In this document: positions 7,073 through 8,861 of the stretch, one piece after another
How the letters are laid out: every line of letters starts with the position of its first letter
Numbering within the stretch: the stretch's first letter is position 1
Source of the DNA: Sinorhizobium sp.
GTDB lineage: Bacteria; Pseudomonadota; Alphaproteobacteria; Rhizobiales; Rhizobiaceae
Reading direction: 5' to 3'
Assembly: GCA_031178305.1 (NCBI GenBank)
Contig: JAPSJG010000133.1
Span: 1-8,861 of the forward strand
Length of the DNA: 8,861 nt
Notes under the pieces: model-generated
What the model was told of the DNA's origin: nothing
What the model saw: the letters and a program-made list of their open reading frames with translations, nothing else
The model's database searches: none
Position numbers and translations under genes: made by a program

Positions 7073-7846
7073 ATGAGTTATGAGACCCTGTTGGTCGAGA
7101 CGCGCGGGCGGGTGGGTGTGATAACCCTCAACCGCCCGCAGGCGCTGAATGCTCTGAACTCCGTGCTGATGCGCGAACTCGATGCGGCCTTGAAAGCCTT
7201 AGATGCGGATGGAAATGTCGGCGCGATCGTCATCACCGGCTCGGAAAAGGCGTTTGCCGCCGGCGCCGATATCAAGGAGATGCAATCGCTCGATTTCGTC
7301 GCAAGCTATCTCGGCGACTTCCTCGGCGGCTGGGAGCACGTAGCCGCCGCCCGCAAGCCGATGATCGCGGCCGTGTCCGGTTTTGCGCTTGGCGGAGGCT
7401 GCGAGCTCGCGATGATGTGCGACTTCATCATAGCCTCGGAAACCGCGAAATTCGGCCAGCCGGAAATCACCCTCGGCGTCATTCCCGGTATGGGCGGGTC
7501 GCAGCGCCTGACCCGCGCCGTCGGCAAGGCAAAGGCCATGGATCTCATCCTGACAGGCCGCACGATGGATGCAGCCGAGGCCGAAAGGGCAGGGCTCGTC
7601 GCCCGCGTCGTCGCGCCGGACAAGCTGATGGAAGAGGCGATCGGGGCGGCTGAGAAGATCGCCTCCTTATCGCTGCCCGCAGTGATGATGGCCAAGGAGG
7701 CGGTCAACCGCTCGCTGGAGGTGACGCTTGCAGAAGGCCTGCGCTTCGAGCGCCGGCTTTTCCAATCGCTTTTCGCCACCGAAGACCAGAAGGAAGGGAT
7801 GTCCGCCTTCGTCGCAAAGCGCAAGGCCGAATTCAAACACAGGTGA
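7073..7846 (+). CDS. Enoyl-CoA hydratase (crotonase family)
   Basis: A cytoplasmic crotonase-fold enzyme that probably adds water across the 2,3-double bond of trans-enoyl-CoA in fatty acid or amino acid breakdown. The 257-residue length is typical of single-domain hydratases. Oxyanion-hole segments are AFAAGADIKEM (60-70) and GFALGGGCELAMMCD (103-117). Both catalytic glutamates of rat mitochondrial hydratase (Glu144 and Glu164) have counterparts, Glu111 and Glu131 in GQPEITLGVIPGMGG, which favours true hydratase activity over an isomerase or an inactive paralogue. Start ATG 7073 has GGAGGA at 7060-7065 with 7-base spacing; a longer in-frame extension would overlap mutM and is rejected. It follows mutM by 22 bp and is likely cotranscribed with it, though no functional link to DNA repair is apparent. 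Chain-length preference cannot be read from sequence. Confidence 0.93.
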   Translation: MSYETLLVETRGRVGVITLNRPQALNALNSVLMRELDAALKALDADGNVGAIVITGSEKAFAAGADIKEMQSLDFVASYLGDFLGGWEHVAAARKPMIAAVSGFALGGGCELAMMCDFIIASETAKFGQPEITLGVIPGMGGSQRLTRAVGKAKAMDLILTGRTMDAAEAERAGLVARVVAPDKLMEEAIGAAEKIASLSLPAVMMAKEAVNRSLEVTLAEGLRFERRLFQSLFATEDQKEGMSAFVAKRKAEFKHR

Positions 7847-7875
7847 GGCGAGGCAAGCTTTTCGCAAATTGCGCG

Positions 7876-7904
7876 TTGACGTCAGTGCTGTTTCCCGCTA
7901 TACG
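7876..7904 (+). promoter_or_regulatory. rpsT promoter
   Basis: TTGACG (7876-7881) and TATACG (7899-7904) are separated by exactly 17 bases, a strong housekeeping-type promoter that starts 29 bp after the hydratase stop. Transcription would begin near 7911 and leave an untranslated leader of about 120 bases before rpsT. A palindrome CGCAA-A-TTGCG (7863-7873) ends two bases before the -35. Confidence 0.75.
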
Positions 7905-8030
7905 CCGCCCTCAGTCTGGAACGCCTCTCCAAGGCTTTCCGCGAACGCTCCCGAATTGCTTGGATGACAGGTCGCAGTGACCCGGCACGGCGAAGGCGGA
8001 GTTCATGTCAGTTTTCGAAGAGAGGCATCA

Positions 8031-8297
8031 ATGGCCAATACAACTTCGGCGAAAAAGGCGACCCGCAAGATCGCACGCCGTACCGCAGTGAACAAGGCTC
8101 GTCGTTCGCGCGTCCGCAGTTTCGTCCGCAAGGTTGAAGAGGCGATCGCATCGGGCGATCAGACCGCCGCCGCCGCCGCCCTAAAGGCAGCTCAGCCCGA
8201 ACTGATGCGGGCCGCCACCAAGGGCGTGCTGCATGCCAACACGGCATCGCGCAAGGTCTCGCGTCTGGCGCAGCGTGTGAAGGCCCTTTCGGCCTAA
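8031..8297 (+). CDS. rpsT: 30S ribosomal protein S20
   Basis: S20 binds 16S rRNA early in 30S assembly and stabilises the body of the small subunit. The 88-residue product is nearly the same length as E. coli S20 (87). It has the expected small, very basic, all-helical composition: MANTTSAKKATRK at the start, an Arg/Lys-rich first helix (about 10-35), an alanine-rich middle (QTAAAAALKAAQP, about 55-67) and the C-terminal HANTASRKVSRL segment (about 73-84) found across the family. Start ATG 8031 has AGAGG five bases upstream; an upstream in-frame ATG at 7977 would add 18 residues absent from the family. The gene has its own promoter and a strong terminator, so it is a single-gene unit, with a leader long enough for autoregulation as in other bacteria. 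Confidence 0.97.
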   Translation: MANTTSAKKATRKIARRTAVNKARRSRVRSFVRKVEEAIASGDQTAAAAALKAAQPELMRAATKGVLHANTASRKVSRLAQRVKALSA

Positions 8298-8326
8298 GCC
8301 GGCTAAATAAAAATCAGTTTATGAAG

Positions 8327-8352
8327 AGCTCGGCGTCTTGCGCCGGGCTTTT
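8327..8352 (+). terminator. Rho-independent terminator of rpsT
   Basis: A nine-pair stem, AGCTCGGCG (8327-8335) with CGCCGGGCT (8341-8349), contains one G-T pair and a TCTTG loop. It runs into TTTT (8349-8352) followed by a T-rich stretch. It lies 30 bases after the rpsT stop and should separate rpsT from the downstream transcript. Confidence 0.85.
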
Positions 8353-8663
8353 GTGATTCTTATTTCCGCCATGGTCATGGTTAACCTGCCCGTTTAAGGT
8401 TGTGTCAACGCCGTGACATCACTTTTGTAGGAATTTCAACGGCTTGCTGGAGGATGTCGCGGCCGTGCCGTCTCTTCTGGCGCACGTATCGGCTGCATAG
8501 CGAGTCAAGCAAATTTTTATTTTTTTTCTTTTTTGCCAGCTAAGCAAGAGCGCAAAAATCAAAACCCTTGATTCAAAAGCGATTCTTTCGAGACTCGGAA
8601 ATCCCAGGCAAAACGGCGCCTGAGAGTCAACCGGCCGCGTTTAGTGAGCGGTAAAAAACGCGA
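8353..8663. promoter_or_regulatory. Putative dnaA upstream regulatory region: GANTC cluster, CtrA-type half site, T-tract, inverted repeats
   Basis: No protein gene is seen in these 311 bases. GANTC, the CcrM methylation site of alphaproteobacteria, occurs at 8355-8359, 8502-8506, 8570-8574, 8581-8585, 8592-8596 and 8624-8628. TTAACCAT, the CtrA half-site consensus, is on the minus strand at 8384-8377. TGTCA-N6-TGACA is at 8403-8418 and CGCGTTT-N13-AAACGCG at 8636-8662, the latter ending one base before a -35 element. A 25-bp run at 8511-8535 is almost only A and T, unlike its GC-rich surroundings. The link to dnaA rests on rhizobial gene order after rpsT, because the downstream gene lies outside the window. 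Confidence 0.6.
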
Positions 8664-8692
8664 TTGATCTTGCCGTCCGATCCTGCCTAAAT
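8664..8692 (+). promoter_or_regulatory. Candidate promoter for the gene downstream of the window (probably dnaA)
   Basis: TTGATC (8664-8669) and CTAAAT (8687-8692) are 17 bases apart; CTAAAT differs by one base from the CTATAT form often seen in Sinorhizobium promoters. The predicted start, near 8699, falls at the first bases of a long RNA stem, which adds support. Other promoters further upstream cannot be excluded. Confidence 0.5.
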
Positions 8693-8694
8693 GG

Positions 8695-8786
8695 CTGCCA
8701 CAGGGGACACGGACCACATCTGTATCAAGGAGGTTTTGAGGTCATTTCCAAGAAATGACTTCGGGGCTTTCTGTTCCCTGTGGCGG
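8695..8786 (+). ncRNA. Structured 5' leader or small RNA, probably of dnaA
   Basis: The segment folds into a closed structure. CTGCCACAGGGGACA (8695-8709) pairs with TGTTCCCTGTGGCGG (8772-8786): 15 pairs, two of them G-U. Inside, GAGGTCATTTC (8738-8748) pairs with GAAATGACTTC (8752-8762) across a CAA loop: 11 pairs, one G-U. AAGGAGGT (8727-8734), an eight-base match to the anti-Shine-Dalgarno sequence, lies between the two stems. No T-tract follows, so it looks more like a leader than a terminated small RNA. A candidate promoter ends just before it. It does not match tmRNA, RNase P RNA or SRP RNA landmarks known to me. Confidence 0.55.
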
Positions 8787-8828
8787 GGAAACTCCACGTC
8801 GCTCATCTGAAAAGTCGAGATAGTGAAA

Positions 8829-8849
8829 CCGAGCGCGTCTTCGCGTCGG
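8829..8849 (+). other. Hairpin near the window end
   Basis: CCGA-G-CGCG (8829-8837, the middle G bulged) pairs with CGCG-TCGG (8842-8849) around a TCTT loop, giving eight G/C-rich pairs. It would lie in the same leader transcript, downstream of the larger structure, close to where the next gene should begin. No T-tract follows, so it is not a terminator. Confidence 0.4.
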
Positions 8850-8861
8850 GGACGAGGATAT

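Noticed and set aside
8371..8397. Mini-frame starting ATG at 8371 (8 codons)
   Set aside because: It has no ribosome site and is too short to distinguish from chance.
8695..8786. Known stable RNA (tmRNA, RNase P, SRP RNA, 6S RNA)
   Set aside because: The conserved sequences I know for tmRNA, RNase P and SRP RNA are absent, and 6S RNA usually sits next to zapA in a different setting.
8353..8861. Chromosomal replication origin
   Set aside because: Despite AT-rich tracts and GANTC sites, I found no TTWTNCACA DnaA boxes on either strand, and in Sinorhizobium the origin is known near hemE rather than beside dnaA.

Overview
The window looks like chromosomal DNA from a Rhizobiaceae alphaproteobacterium, most likely Sinorhizobium/Ensifer. 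The reasons are high GC with strong G/C third positions, the gene string ubiE-ubiB and coaBC (minus strand) beside mutM, an enoyl-CoA hydratase gene and rpsT (plus strand), and two palindromic intergenic elements that resemble dispersed repeats I remember from Sinorhizobium genomes. The genus is inferred from gene order and recalled repeats; no search was run.

Layout. 1-859 (minus) is the N-terminal 286 residues of a Gfo/Idh/MocA-type NAD(P)-dependent dehydrogenase cut by the window edge. 1176-2021 (plus) is a YafJ-type class II glutamine amidotransferase. 2021-2135 is a palindromic repeat filling the gap between this gene and the convergent coaBC (2139-3350, minus; coenzyme A synthesis). 3351-3631 holds a 44-bp imperfect palindrome. 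3632-5206 and 5211-5987 (minus) are ubiB and ubiE, a ubiquinone-synthesis pair transcribed ubiE to ubiB. A 172-bp divergent gap leads to mutM (6160-7050), the enoyl-CoA hydratase gene (7073-7846) and rpsT (8031-8297), all on the plus strand. rpsT has its own clear promoter and a rho-independent terminator at 8327-8352.

The last 509 bases (8353-8861) hold no convincing protein gene but are rich in signals. They contain six GANTC sites, five of them within 127 bp; a CtrA-type half site; a 25-bp T-rich tract; two operator-like inverted repeats; a promoter-like pair at 8664-8692; and, starting at its expected +1, a strongly base-paired segment at 8695-8786 with an 8-base Shine-Dalgarno match inside. 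In rhizobia the gene after rpsT is commonly dnaA, so this is probably the regulatory region and structured 5' leader of dnaA, whose coding region would lie just past the window. That identity is inference.

Most genes are housekeeping: CoA and quinone synthesis, base-excision repair of oxidised guanine, acyl-CoA metabolism and ribosomal protein S20. The observations most worth a second look are the structured leader with its methylation-site cluster, and a CoaBC that lacks the cysteine expected in its decarboxylase active site.
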